A DNA stretch of 64,000 nucleotides from Hyalella azteca (Eukaryota > Arthropoda > Malacostraca > Amphipoda > Hyalellidae). Location: contig NW_025939324.1 in assembly GCF_000764305.2 (NCBI RefSeq), positions 1 to 64,000 on the forward strand. Reading direction: 5' to 3'. Position 1 is the first letter of the stretch; each line of letters begins with the position of its first letter. Below the pieces are notes generated by a model. That model worked only from the letters and a program-made list of their open reading frames with translations. It was not told where the DNA came from and did no database searches. Positions 33,440 through 46,482 of this stretch are shown in pieces. A program made the position numbers and the translations under genes.

Positions 33440-33975
33440 TGCTGGCCGCGTCACTGCAGTTTGCCGCACGCGTTGGCCGCGTCACGGCAGTTTGCCGCAG
33501 TTCGCGTTGACTGCATCACTGCAGTTTGCCACAGTTTGCGTTGGCCGCGTCACGGCAGTTTGCCGCAGTTAGCGTTGGCCGCGTCACGGCAGTTTGCCGC
33601 AGTTCGCGTTGGCCGCGTCACGGCAGTTTGCCGCAGTTCGCGTTGGCCGCATCACTGCAGTTTGCCACAGTTTGCGTTGGCCGCATCACTTCAGTTTGTC
33701 GCAGTTCACGTTGGCCGCATCACTGCAGTTTGCCGCAGTTCACGTTGGCCGCATCACTGCAGTTTGCCGCAGTTCGCGTTGGCCGCATCACTGCAGTTTG
33801 CCGCAGTTTCCGCATCACTGCAGTTTGCCACAGTTTGCGTTGGCCGCATCACTTCAGTTTGTCGCAGTTCACGTTGGCCGCATCACTGCAGTTTGCCGCA
33901 GTTCGCGTTGGCCGCATCACTGCAGTTTGCCGCAGTTCGCGTTGGCCGCATCACGGCAGTTTGCCGCAGATCGCG
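33440..33975. repeat. 34-bp GC-rich minisatellite, about 16 copies
   Basis: The unit is ggccgcatcactgcagtttg followed by ccgcagttcgcgtt, with cat/cgt and ctg/cgg variants and one shortened copy near 33806. Because 34 is not a multiple of three and the unit has no stop, all three plus frames are open for about 180 codons. The resulting 'proteins' are translations of the repeat, not genes. Confidence 0.96.
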
Positions 33976-34057
33976 CGGGCAGCGGGCCTGCGGAAGACGA
34001 CTCATGTCCCGGCGATAGCGCTATCGCGCATGCGTGCGTGTTGCATGATTACTGCAA

Positions 34058-35869
34058 GATAGAGGTTCCTCATTATGAGGGCGAGGTATTTAGTGTATTT
34101 GGAGAATGTTTACAGTTTGGCAACTAATAATGTGGGACTGAAACGTAAAACATTCAACTATAGATCATGAACAAAAATAAAACTCACTCAAAAATAAAAC
34201 TCAAAAATAAAACAAACAAAATTTAAATTACGTGAATTATCGTGATTTAAATAAAAAATGGCCTGAGTACAACCAATAAAATTGGTCAAATTTCAAGTTC
34301 ACTCGCCTCGGCCATACATTAAAGTAAAAAGTTCTTAAGCAAATATTCGGACGCTCATTGGGCATATGAGGTTACAGAGGGCTACGACCAGAGCTTATAT
34401 ATGTGGATGTCCACTGAATATTAGTATGAAAACTCGACAAATATATTTACTTATCAGAAGCATTTGGATTTTACATAAATCTACTTAACAAAAGGTATCA
34501 ATCACACATCTTTCTCTTGATATTAACTAATCGGAGTGACGTCAGAAGATGAACTTTCCCGACAAAACCTAACGAAACTTAATTACTTAGCGACCTAAGG
34601 CCTCGTGAAGGTGTGAGAGTTCCGTGTATAGGCCTACAAGGCCAGAATTTATCATGATTACTGTGAAGGGTGCTACAGATAACCGAGATGTCAAGAGGCT
34701 GACCGTACCCATAGGGGCGAGAACTCTTCCACAAATATATTAACAACTTTAACCTCATCCTCTATAATCGTCTTTCAGATATATTCTACGCTGAATTCAT
34801 AACGAATTTTGTGAATATTTTCGCATCATGTTCCTGAGTTACCTCATGTGATTGAGCTTGTTTTTCAGCAAATTTTACCAGAACAATGCAGGCTGTTATA
34901 ACGAGTCTTCTCAGTATGCTTTCTGTCGCCTCCATATAAACGTTTACTGTTGAGACGAGGTACGATAGAGGTTTCTCATTATGATTGCGAGGTATTTGGT
35001 GTATTTGGAGAATGTTTACAGTTTGGCAACTAATAATGTGGGACTGAAACGTAAAACATTGAACTATAGATCATGAACAAAAATAATACTCACTCGCAAA
35101 CAAAATTTAAATTACGTGAATTTTCGTGATTTAAATAAAAAATAGCCTGAGTACAACCAATAAAATTGGTAAAATTTCAAGTTCACTCGCCTCGGCCATA
35201 CATTAAAGTAAAAAGTTCTGAAGCAAATATTCGGAGGCTCATTGGGCATCTGAGGTTATAAGGGCTACGACCAGAGCTTATGTGGATGTCCACTCAATAT
35301 TAGTTTGAAAACTCGACAAATATATTTACTTATCAGATGCATTTTGATTTTACATAAATCTACTTATTTTTAAAATGTATCACCCACACATCTTGCTCTT
35401 GATATTAACTAATCGAAATGACGTCGGAAGATGAACTTTTCCGACAAAACCTAACGAAACTTACTTAGCGACCTAAGGCCTCGTACGTGAAGGTGTGAGA
35501 GTTTCGTATAGGCCTACAAGGCCAGAATTTATCATGATTACTGTGAAGGGCGCTACAGATAACGAGATGTTAAGAGGCTGACCGTACCCATAGGGCGAGA
35601 ACTCTTCCACAAATAAATTAATAACTTTAACCTTATCCGCTATAATCGTCAGTCAAATATATTCTACGCTGGATTCATAACAAATTTAGCGCGTTAAATT
35701 GATTGTTCTTCGAGAGGAATGAATATTTTTGCATCATGCATTTCCCGAGTTACTTCATGTGATTAAACTTGTTCTTCAGCAAATTTTACTAGAACACTGC
35801 AGGCTGTTATAATGAGTCTCAGTATGCTTTCTGTCGCCTCCATATAAACGTCTCCTATTGAGACATGGT
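34058..35869. repeat. 906-bp tandem duplication
   Basis: 34058-34963 and 34964-35869 are homologous along their whole length, both starting gatagaggtt(c/t)ctcattatg and ending with tgtcgcctccatataaacgt and a short tail. They differ by substitutions and small indels. No coding frame is preserved between them. Confidence 0.93.
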
Positions 35870-36097
35870 ACGCTAAATTTGGCTGAATTTACCCACGGTA
35901 AATTCAACCCTCATACTTTTAGGATGAAGTAGCCCCGCAACGCCTCGGCTGTGTGCAGGTATCCGTCTTGGTTCAGGAGCCTCTTTGACCGTCGATCATT
36001 TGTCATTGTAACGCTGGCGATAACATCGCCCGCCTCGCGCCGCTAGAACAAACACGCGTCTCATTCACGCCGGTGACGCTTCACAGTCCTGCCACAC

Positions 36098-36380
36098 TCA
36101 TGCCTCACTTGGCGTGCTCATGCCTCACTTGGCGTGCTCATGCCTCACTTGGCGTGCTCATGCCTCGGGATCTGCTTGCTCATTGCGTGGGTTAAGCTCA
36201 TGCCTCACTTGTCTTGCTCATGCCTCCCTTGGCGTGCTCATGCCTCGATGCCTCAGGATATGCTTGCTCATTGCATAGGCCTCATGCCTCACTTGTCTTG
36301 CTCATGCCTCGGGATAGGCTTGCTCATTGCCTGGGCCTCATGCCTCACTTGTCTTACTCATGCCTCGGGTTATGCTTGTG
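36098..36380. repeat. Degenerate 20-bp-based minisatellite
   Basis: Repeats of ctcatgcctcacttggcgtg, mixed with a longer variant containing cgggatatgcttgctcattg. Confidence 0.92.
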
Positions 36381-36399
36381 TTATATGCTTGTGCCAGGT

Positions 36400-38040
36400 T
36401 TAATTTCTGGTCCATGCAGAAAATTATTGAAAGTTGCGCTGCCTCCTCCCGCGAGAGGAAAAACTAATTTAGTTAAACAAAATAATTTATACAGGCAAAA
36501 TATATCTAAGAAAATTCGTTCGTAAATTCATTTCTACGATAATATTATTTGCAATACAGAGCCTCACAGCTGTCAGGATGAAGTAGTAACAAGCGTCTGA
36601 ATTACCAATCTTGAGTACTATTGCCAAATGTCCGGTGTCAATGATGAATGATAAGGAAGTTCAGGGAACAACCTCCATCCATAGATATCCGTCAAGAAAC
36701 AATCGATGAATTGTACAGCCACTCGACCGTAGTGAGAAAGTTGATTTCCACATAGAACGAAAATATTTCAATACAAAGAATCGATTGTGCTAGATTCTTC
36801 ATATTCGAATCACATATTATTGTATTGGTGTCATAATGGTATGGTATGATGTAGCGCAACTAGCGTGTATTGTTGGTCAATACTTTTGAAATTGTTTTTT
36901 TCTTGAGGTATTGGTATGAGGTTGTTATTGCAGCCTAGATGCAGTCCTCTCTGGCTGACATGAACAATTGTGCGAAGAGCAAACCACCGAACTTCAGAAT
37001 TAATGACGTTGCAAAACTTCAGAGAAGTCACACTGTGGTAGGAATTATTCTAGTGAGATTATATTTGCGCAGCCACCTCGATCATTCAGCTGCATAACAG
37101 GGCGACGTACCTATAACGGCTGGAAAGCGATTTCAAAATTTTAGTTTCCACAAATTTTCTCTGCCTTTAAATTTTTCATTAATTTGATATTTCAGCAAAC
37201 TAATGATTTAAATACTGGCATTTTTGTATTTGTAAATACTGGCATGTAGTATAGACAAACCACCACATGCTGGTATGTGTGACATCAGGCTCGGCGCCAC
37301 ACGCTGCTATGTTGCATCAGCTTTGGTATAGCGCATGCTGGCTAACTGATGAATAAACAGGCGCGTAAGGCGGAATGTTTAGCAAGAGCTCGCTGAGAGC
37401 CAAGTAGAAAGAATGAGTGTAGCCTCGCTTCAAATTCCAGGCGTTTTATGGTCGGCCGGTGCTGATGCGGCCTGCTTCTTCTTCAACACAGAATTAGTCA
37501 CAAAGTTTTAAGAGCCATCAGAACTGCGTTAAACGAAAGATGCAATTCAAAGATGGCAATGAGAATTTGAATTAGTAGTATAAAAAGCGATGACTCAAGG
37601 CTTTAGTACTCTGAAAAGATACGACAGGCGAGTGCTAATAAACGATGCTATACAGATAAGTACGAGGTAACGTACGTGATTGATATATCATGCGAGAACG
37701 AGGTAGAATAAAGATACGTAATGTTAACAACGAAAGTGATAAGTAAAGACCATGTTAATTAATAAAAAACCATGAGTGTCACGTATCAAGACAGACGCAA
37801 ACGCATTGGGCGTGCAAGAAGTCTCAATAATCCGCGAGGAAAATTTGTGTCGGGCTATACGGACCCCTGTACAACTTAACTTACGCTGTACGCTTGATCT
37901 CGTGCGTATGTAGCTTACTTCACGCATACGCTCAGTGGTGACTGAATAAGTCGTGTTGTCAACACTTTCAGATTATACGGGGTCGACAAGTTTATAGCAC
38001 GTAGGAGTTGGGTTACTATATAGGCTACTACTTAAACGAG
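36400..38040. other. No gene recognised
   Basis: Unique AT-rich sequence without supported open frames. Confidence 0.5.
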
Positions 38041-38042
38041 AG

Positions 38043-38160
38043 CATGGCAGGTATTTACCTCCATGTTGAAGAGAAGGCCGGGGTGGCAGCATGGCAGGTA
38101 TTTACCTCCATGTTGAAGAGAAGGCCGGGGTGGCAGTATGGCAGGTATTTACCTCCACGC
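38043..38160. repeat. 54-bp tandem repeat, about 2.3 copies
   Basis: The unit is catggcaggtatttacctcc followed by atgttgaagagaaggccggg and gtggcag. Confidence 0.94.
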
Positions 38161-40177
38161 TGCCAATGCTCTCTGGTTGAGGTAAACAAAGACGTGCAGG
38201 CTGCGCTCTGTGGTGCGCAACGTTCAAACACTTGACAAAAATAATACATTTATAGCGAGGAAAAAATTGCCGACAATGTTTGCATCGAAGATTCTACTGC
38301 AAGATGGATTTTAATGTTGATATTATACTGATGTTTCTTTCATCACGCAGTCATTTTTCAAAAAGCACGACTGCTAGGAAACACGAGTGTGGAAGATACG
38401 AATTTAGTGTATGATTGCATCAAGAGAGCGAAAAATACGACTTATGGAAGTGAATTACTCGTATAAAGTATTTACTTTTCATTGCAACGAACATCGTTCA
38501 GCATTGAAAGAGATATATAGTATATACATGGAAAAGCTTACATCTCCAAAACTTTTAACCAGAAACTCATGCTGGACGATGCTCATAATACCTGAGCTTT
38601 ACGGTCTTGCATCCGCCGGCCAAAGCCATAAGATCCTCGCAAGTCTGACAACATGGACACACATTTATAAGACACACAACATTTATAAGACTCTCCCATC
38701 AGACGAAGAAACACATGCAGTGTCCGGGAGCAGTGCTAGCTGCATTACGCGCCTATAAAGCAGTCATAAGCATGGCACAGATCACACCTCTGAATGGCTC
38801 AGGCCTGCTAGCTTCAGACTCGCATAATGACCGCGGTGATGCATGCAGCGTATGTACCAAACACTCCCTGCAAACAACACGCCTTAGATGCCACACGCTA
38901 AAAACACGCCTTAAAGGAACGCGCTACAACAAACCTTAAAAGCAACCCGCCGTATAAGCAACACGCAGCCGTTTTCTCGTCTTACACGTGAGCCGTTGCA
39001 TCGTCCGTATAGTCGTATACGGAACTCGTATAGCGACAGCAGCGGAGGCTTTACAGAAAGATTCATGCGCAGCGAGCAGTGCACTGTACCGAACGCAATA
39101 TCGTCGTATATTTTGAACGTGCATATTTTGGAGGTATATTTTATCGTCCATTTTGATCACATATTTCGTCGTATATTTCGAATGCATGTTTTGTCATACA
39201 CGTTGAACGTATGTTTTGCCGTATATTCAGAACACGTGGTATAATATTACGCACGACAAACTGAGAATGTTTACAGCCAAGCATTGCAACAATTAATGAC
39301 ACGAGCACTGGCCGAAAACAACGGGTATAAATAACTATAGTAATAACTGTTATAACGGGTATATAGTTACAACGCAACAAAAACAGACAACCGACCCTAG
39401 AAAGCAATTAGGTGTAATTTGATTCAAGAAGTTCAGTGCGGTTTAACCCAATTTGAATTGGATTCATTTTTTTATAGGTACCTACTTAACACGTTGACTA
39501 CGAAGTGGTACATATGCGTACCACGAAATGTATTTCTCCAGGACGTAGTGGTACATAATTCAGGTTGCCTAAAATTGGCCAAATCCGAGAACAAAAAAGG
39601 CCAAAAAAGGCCGATAACTTAAAATATACTAGTTTATTTGTAGGTTCCACTGTAAAAATTACATTCATTTTCTTTTTGCAGTATTTAAAATTTAATTAGG
39701 AAGTACCCCTATCAAAAATCTTAGCCGGCCAACGCAATTGAGAAAAACTAAATCACGGAATTTGTCCGGAAAAAATGACCGTCTGGCAATCCTGCTTAAA
39801 AAAAGTACAAAAATGAAATAATAGTACAAGATGAAGCAATCGTAGTCAAGGTGTTAAATGATAAATTTGTACTAGCTTCGTACTTTGGGTTTTTCCTGAT
39901 TTGCTCTTTAAGTGGCAGCTAAATTGAATTTTCGTGACGCCTTAACATTTATGTTTTTGTTTGGTTGCATCCGTGACAATAAAATGCTTTATAAAGCGTC
40001 CAGGTCTAATACCGATACACAGAATATATATAATAGCATTTTTTCAATGGATATTTTCACTAATAGGGAGTGCAACAACAAGAGCAACAACACTAGCAGC
40101 AGAAACACTAATACCAGCAATTATACATCAACAGCAGAAGCATCATTTGCACCAGTACTACCATCATAAGCACCACA
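38161..40177. other. No gene recognised
   Basis: Unique sequence. About 39100-39240 is a degenerate series of gtatattttgaacgt-like steps. Frames at 38411-38758 and 39419-39622 lack any recognisable domain. Confidence 0.5.
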
Positions 40178-40256
40178 CCCTTGACTGCCCTCACTTCCCT
40201 CTCCCTTGACTGCCCTCACTTCCCTCTCCCTTGACTGCCCTCACTTCTTTCTCTTG
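40178..40256. repeat. 25-bp tandem repeat x3
   Basis: ttgactgccctcacttccct followed by ctccc, three times, leading into a pyrimidine-rich tract to about 40420. Confidence 0.94.
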
Positions 40257-40429
40257 CAGCCTTACTTTCATGTCAGCTCATTTCCTTATTGCCATGCCTG
40301 CTCTCACTTTCTTACTTCCATGTCTCTTTCCCTCGCTTCTCTTCCTTCAATTTTCCTTCCATTGCACTCCTCGATGCCCTCACTTCGTTCCCTCGTTTCA
40401 CCCTCCCAACGACACCCTAACTATCATAA

Positions 40430-41750
40430 GCCGTTATTGATAGCCGCATTTCTTCAGTCAATTCTTGTATATTTTTGTAAAACAAAATAGATTCTCATAA
40501 AAAATTAGAGTAAATCATCATCGTTATATATGACCAGAGAAGCTGGAAGTAATTATCGACGTTATATCACCTCTCACCACGAACACGACTCTGCCGCCTC
40601 AAATGCAATTTTTTTCAGCACTAGCTTGGGCTTATTAATAATTAAGAGCAGGTATTTTCGAGGATTGTATTTGCCTCAATTTTTTACCTCAAATTTTTGC
40701 CTCAAAAATTTAATTTAATTAATTTGAAGTAAGTAGTTTTGCGGCGGTGACGCAACAGCGCGTCTGCCACATGAAGACATTATCGTCTGCTGCAGGTCAG
40801 CGCTGCGACAACAATTCATGCATCACTTTCACTTGACACCGCCTGGCCCAGCTGCGTGCTATATGCGTCCTGCTGATACAGCGCTAACTTAGCGTTGTAA
40901 AATGACCTTCTTGTTTTGCTATCAAGGGGTTGAATATAACGATATTTAAGATTGGTGAATTATTTTTGATATAATTTTACCATAGAAAACCGGCTTAAGT
41001 TTACCGATACCAATCATGATGAAACATAAGTGAATGGGTAATTACATGCAGTATCGACAACGCATTTCTATTGTTATATGGTTTTTGGCGGCTGCTAACT
41101 TCCCTCTCACCAGCACCCACAGTTTGGGGCAAAACATGATAAAAAAATATGCATAATGTACATGATAGAAAAAATATAATGTAAACGATAGAAAAATATA
41201 CATCTATCTATCTCATTATAAATCATAGAGCATCAGGGTCGCTCTTTGCTCTGTGTCCTACCGACGAACTATAACCTGACATTCTCAGCCAAGACTTCAT
41301 CACCCGTGATACACATAAAGGTTTTATTATCACTTCATTTAGCCCCAGTATCTTAGATACGGAGATGGTACCGAGTATGTGCTCCGGCGTTTCTGAACGA
41401 TGAAGGCAAAAATGACATTTGCCTTCATTTTGAATGTGAATGTAGATCAGGATGTGAACCTATTGAGGTGTCATCTGCCATTCATATGCTTGTAAACCTT
41501 CGATTTTTCTAATTTAAAAAATTAATTTAAACTAATTATTGATTGGCTCGTATACATTCCAAAGCGTCGGCAACACACATCAGGCACATATCATACATGT
41601 AAGTGCATAAATGCAAGACATTACAGCGTACAACGTAAAGCGATTGAATTGCATGCCCTAAAACTCCTTTTCTTCTATAATATAAAACCGTAGCTATTGC
41701 CCAATAGCTGCACAATCATACAACGCACAATTTCATTTATTATATAAAAT
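40430..41750. other. No gene recognised
   Basis: Unique AT-rich sequence with no supported features. Confidence 0.5.
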
Positions 41751-41755
41751 GCTTA

Positions 41756-41835
41756 TAGCATACGTAACATTGCACTAGCACTAGCATAGCATACGTAACA
41801 TTGCACTAGCACTAGCATAGCATACGTAGCATGGC
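41756..41835. repeat. About 31-bp tandem repeat, 2-3 copies
   Basis: tagcatacgtaacattgcac followed by tagcactagca, repeated. Confidence 0.92.
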
Positions 41836-41954
41836 ACATTGTACAACACAGTGTGCACTGCACAGCTGAAGGGTCGGGGCCAAAAGCCCAAGCGGTGCGA
41901 GGCAGGGTCTAGGCTGCCGAGTCAGGGTCTGCACTCTTCTGTTGAAAAGACAGC

Positions 41955-42262
41955 CTGTGTACGTAGACTCATACAGCCTGTGTACCTAGACTCACGCAGC
42001 CTGAGTACGTAGACTCGCACAGCCCGTGTACGTGACTCACACAGCCTGTGCATATAGACTCACACAGCCTGTGTACGTGACTCACACACAGCCTGTGTAC
42101 GTGACTCACACAGCCTGTGTACGTGACTCACACAGCCTGTGTACGTGACACACACACAGCCCGTGTACGTGACTCACACAGCCTGTGCATATAGACTCAC
42201 ACAGCCTGTGTACGTGACTCACACAGCCTGTGTACGTGACACACACAGCCTGTATACGTGAC
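41955..42262. repeat. About 22-bp minisatellite, about 14 copies
   Basis: The unit is cacacagcctgtgtacgtga plus ct, with cat and ata variants. A degenerate continuation of caatttgaacatgagg-like steps runs to 42545. Confidence 0.95.
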
Positions 42263-42759
42263 TTGCTTGATTTCAAAACATTAATATTACATCACCGCTG
42301 AACTTTCATTGAGTGCACTCATTTTTGAACGCAAATTTTGAACATTGAGCACGCAAAATGATCATGTAGTACAATTTAAACGCACACAACAATTTGAACA
42401 TGAGGTACAATTTAGAAACATAGCACAAATTAAGACAAATGGCACCAAATGGAGGCGGAGCATAATTTATGCGCATAGCACAATATGAACACGAGACACA
42501 ATTTAAAGCGCACAAGACTACATGAATATGAGGCACAATTTCAGACACTTAACTAATAAAAACATGTAAGGCCACTGAACGAAAAGAAGAAACGATAACC
42601 ATTGAGAAAACATATGGAAATCAACCTACATGGCCGATAAATTTGGTTCTGGTACGAATAACATCATGGATCAAGTGATTTGAGCGCCGAAATTTTCATC
42701 ATGAACTGTGATGAACAGTGACGGCATCCTTCACAACTCAAGACATGAACAACATTACG

Positions 42760-42825
42760 ACTAATATTAATATTAATAATATTAATATTATTAAATTATT
42801 AATTAATATTAATACTAATATTAAG
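42760..42825. repeat. AATATT/TTAATA low-complexity array
   Basis: Alternating aatattaat and ttattaaat steps, similar to 31838-31905. Confidence 0.9.
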
Positions 42826-42862
42826 TATCACACACACATGCTTAGCTCGCTATTTACCTAAA

Positions 42863-43050
42863 ATATAAGGATGAATTGTCCGTTGTTTGCAAATAGTAGA
42901 ATAACAATTCCGGTAGAAATAGCATTAGCATTAATGGGACATGGAATTGGCGGCAATATAAGGATGAATTGTCCGTTGTTTGCAAATAGTAGTATAACAA
43001 TTCTGGTAGAAATAGCATTAGCATTAATGGGACATGGAATTGGCGGCAAT
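42863..43050. repeat. About 93-bp tandem duplication
   Basis: Two copies of ataaggatgaattgtccgtt...gggacatggaattggcggca, with a few changes. Both are open in one plus frame, but there is no recognisable protein. Confidence 0.94.
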
Positions 43051-43139
43051 TTGATTGCAGGCGGCGTAGCTTTGGAGCTGTCGGCGGCCACTAATTAACG
43101 ACTCAATTTGTGGCACAGACACGGCAGCCATATTGATGT

Positions 43140-43545
43140 GTGATGCCCTACACGCTGTGGTGCTGGTGTATGAGGGTATAATGCCATACACGACGCTATG
43201 GTGCTGGTGTGTAAGCCTGTAAGGGTATGATGCCATACACGCCGCTATGGTGCTGGTGTGTAAGGGTATAATGACATACACGCCGCTATGGTGCTGGTGT
43301 ATGAAGGTATAATGCCCTACACGCCGCTATGGTGCTGGTGTATGAGGGTATAATGCCATACACGCCGCTATGGTGCTGGTGTATGAGGGTATAATGCCAT
43401 ACACGCCGCTATAGGTATAATGCCATACACGCCGCTGTGGTGCTGGTGTATGAAGGTATAATGCCATACACGCCGCTGTATGAGGGTTGAATGCTATACA
43501 CGCCGCTATGGTGCTGGTGTATGAAGGTATAATGCTAGCCACATG
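43140..43545. repeat. About 41-bp minisatellite, about 9-10 copies
   Basis: The unit is tacacgccgctatggtgctg followed by gtgtatgagggtataatgcca, with truncated copies near 43410 and 43470. Confidence 0.95.
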
Positions 43546-43557
43546 CCTTTAGCTCAC

Positions 43558-43740
43558 AGAGGGTATAAAAAATATAACTCAGTACTCACTGCAGTGAGCG
43601 ACAGAGAGCGCATTTTCTCGTAGACGTAGACGAAAACGTGAAGTTACGGACGGACAGACAGACGGACGGACAGACGGACATGGCGAGCACAATAGTCCAT
43701 TTTTTTCCATAAATGAGAAAATGAGCTAAAAAGCATCACG
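43558..43740 (+). repeat. Dispersed element with GACGGACAGACG core, plus orientation
   Basis: Contains actcactgcagtgag, a near-perfect palindrome, then cattttctcg, gaaaacgtgaag, a run of acggacggacagac, and tagtcc...ccataaatgagaaaatg. Its reverse complement lies at 50140-50305. No coding capacity is seen, so it is probably a short non-autonomous mobile element. Confidence 0.88.
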
Positions 43741-43749
43741 TATTAACCG

Positions 43750-44640
43750 TATATAAATTACAATAGTTCAAGTTATTCTATTGGATTATTATCATACCTG
43801 AAACTTGAATTCTTAAAATTCTAACAACATTGCTGATATCTGGTTTCAACCTTATAATTTCTGTTATTTTGCATAAAATCATTTTAACGCACACTGCCGC
43901 GAAGAGAATGTGAGATGTTGAGCATGACTTTGCGCTGGACGATAGCGCCGCTGCTCAACTTGATGCGTTGATACGAGTTCTGTTCTCTTTATTATAGAAT
44001 AAAAGAATATTTTTGGCAAAATTTTGGACATCATTAAGGAAGCTGTGACTGGATCAGCAGTCACCACAGATCACGAGATAAGGTATCAGCAAGCAAGTCA
44101 TGATCCCGTGAAGAATGCAGTCTCGCCTCGATCTTAAGCTCAGGAAGATCACAATTCCAGCTCCGACTTAGATTATTTTTCAGACTAAGCTGAACGATAA
44201 GGAAGAAATAACGAAATTGGATTTTATATTTTTGACACTTAAGAATTAATTAATTGATTAATTTATTTTACCCTGGATCTTTTCGAGGGTTGATGAGTAT
44301 AGGCGTTTGCTTCATATCTTAAATTCTCACAAAATTGAAATTCTCTAAAAAGAGCCCAATAAAACAGCCTGTCTCAATTGATACACGTTTATTGATACAC
44401 GGGTATTTCTTTTAATTGTGAGTAATAGGTAAAAACAGTAGACACAAAGAAAGATCTGCCGTTAGTGAAATATATTCAATGAACTAAAAATTCCAAACAA
44501 TCACCCACCAGAAACAAGGCACATTCGAGCAGCAAGCCCCGACTACTAATAACTATTGCTTATAAGGCAGTTTTAACTAACAATGAAACTACCCGAGCTG
44601 CCGGGGTATCTGTGATACGGCCATGTCAACCAACCAACTA
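43750..44640. other. No gene recognised
   Basis: AT-rich unique sequence. Confidence 0.5.
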
Positions 44641-44659
44641 ACGACGCTGTTACCGTTAC

Positions 44660-45210
44660 TAATAGACGGTTACCAGCGCTGTCTACTGGCAGTAGACGGT
44701 TACCAGCGCTGTCTACTGACAGTAGACGGTTATTAGCGCTGTCTACTGGCAGTAGACGGTTACCAGCGCTGTCTACTGGCAGTAGACGGCTACCAGCGCT
44801 GTCTCCTGGCAGTATAGACGGTTACCAGCGCTGTCTACTGACAGTGGACGGTTATTAGCGCTGTCTACTGGCAGTAGACGGTTACAAGCGCTGTCTACTG
44901 GCAGTAGACGGTTATTAGCGCTGTCTACTGACAGTAGACAGTTACCAGCGCTGTCTACTGGCAGTAGGCGGTTACTAGCGCTGTCTACTGTCAGTAGAAA
45001 GTTACCAGCGCTGTCTACTGGCAATAGGCGGTTAACAGCGCTGTCTACTGACAGTAGACGGTTACCAGCGCTGTCTACTAGCAGTAGACGGTTACCAGCG
45101 CTGTCTACTGACAGTAGACAGTTACCAGCGCTGTCTACTGTCAGTAGACGGTTACCAGCGCTGTCTCCTGGCAGACGGTTACCAGCGCTGTCTACTGGCA
45201 GACGGTTACC
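44660..45210. repeat. 30-bp minisatellite, about 19 copies
   Basis: The unit is gtagacggttaccagcgctg followed by tctactggca. The unit is a multiple of three, so the minus strand holds a 149-codon frame of VDSAGNRLLP-like repeats. I regard it as a translation of the repeat. Confidence 0.96.
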
Positions 45211-45249
45211 AGCGCTGTACAATCAAGTGTACATGTTATCTTGTTATTA

Positions 45250-46140
45250 AAAGTTCGCACGTAAACGCAGCAATATTGCATCTCAGCGTCAGTAAACTGA
45301 CGTAACTCCATCCACGTTACCAAACACTCGCGTTATTTATGTGCAGTCGCCGCGGCCCAAGCTGCTAAGCATAACATAACAACATAACGTTACTTGCTTC
45401 TTGCTTAGGCGCTAAAATGGACACATTTTGTATTGCTATTACTACCGGCTTGAGGCGAGTGCTGGGAATGAGCATAGAAAGCGAGAGAACATATGCTGGA
45501 ATTCGTAAAAATGTGATCAAATTAAAAACTTCATCAGCTATCTGGTAGATCTTCAGTATGTTGTTTTGCTTTTGTAAATATAAATGATAGTAAAGGGAAC
45601 ATTGAAGTAAAGGCTCAGCTTTAGAGTGAGTAACGCTGAGCTTCACATATGAGTATCTACGAAATTCACAATTATTATTATAAAGAAATTTTAAAAATGC
45701 GGTGTTTATTGGGAGCTCTTACAGTTTGAAGCAGGAACATTTTCTACAATAGAACTATCTTATTTCAATCGCAATCAAAGAAACGATTTTCGAACAATTA
45801 AACTTGAGGGCAAGAAATATTAACTTCCTTAGCGTGGCTCTGCCAACTTCATAACTGCCAAGCATGCCATATGCCGGCACTAGAGTGGCTGTCAAGCATG
45901 ACAAGCGTGGTGTATATGCCTCTGAAATATGCGCTTAGTCAGCAATGCGTTCGTCACCTGAGCGAGCTGCTGCGATGAGGATAACGCTGGTGTTATACCG
46001 CTACTGCCTAGCAGTTGTCGTTGGTATAGTGGCAGGTTTAGTGTTTATTAAAATACGGTTACAGTAAAATACTTTATTGCACGAGACATCACACTTCAAT
46101 TAAAGTAATTTCTTCAAGCACGATCGATATCTGGAACACT
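45250..46140. other. No gene recognised
   Basis: Unique sequence. An isolated tRNA-like A-box string near 46020 (ttggtatagtggcag) lacks any matching B box or cloverleaf. Confidence 0.5.
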
Positions 46141-46147
46141 TGTTCAC

Positions 46148-46481
46148 ATACCAGCCCTGCTGCAACACAATACCAGTAACGCTGGAATAACATACCAGTC
46201 CTGCTGCAACACAATACCAGTAACGCTGGTGTAACATACCAGTCCTGCTGCAACACAATACCAGTAACGCTGGTGTAACATACCAGTCCTGCTGCAACAC
46301 AATACCAGTAACGCTGGTGTAACATACCAGTCCTGCTGCAACACAATACCAGTAACGCTGGTGTAACATACCAGTCCTGCTGCAACACAATACCAGTAAC
46401 GCTGGTGTAACATACCAGTCCTGCTGCAACACAATACCAGTAACGCTGGTGTAACATACCAGTCCTGCTGCAACACAATAC
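46148..46481. repeat. 44-bp minisatellite, about 8 copies, ending at a gap
   Basis: The unit is cataccagtcctgctgcaac followed by acaataccagtaacgctggtgtaa split over the repeat. The array runs into a single N at 46482. Confidence 0.95.
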
Positions 46482-46482
46482 N
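46482..46482. other. Single-base gap (N) between two minisatellites
   Basis: One N separates a 44-bp array and a 26-bp array, the same configuration as at 6953. Confidence 0.85.

Noticed and set aside
33461..34127. Three overlapping plus-strand frames of 177-185 codons
   Set aside because: All are translations of a 34-bp minisatellite; no domain or start context.
46005..46070. tRNA-like A box (ttggtatagtggcag)
   Set aside because: No B box, anticodon stem or acceptor pairing could be found downstream.
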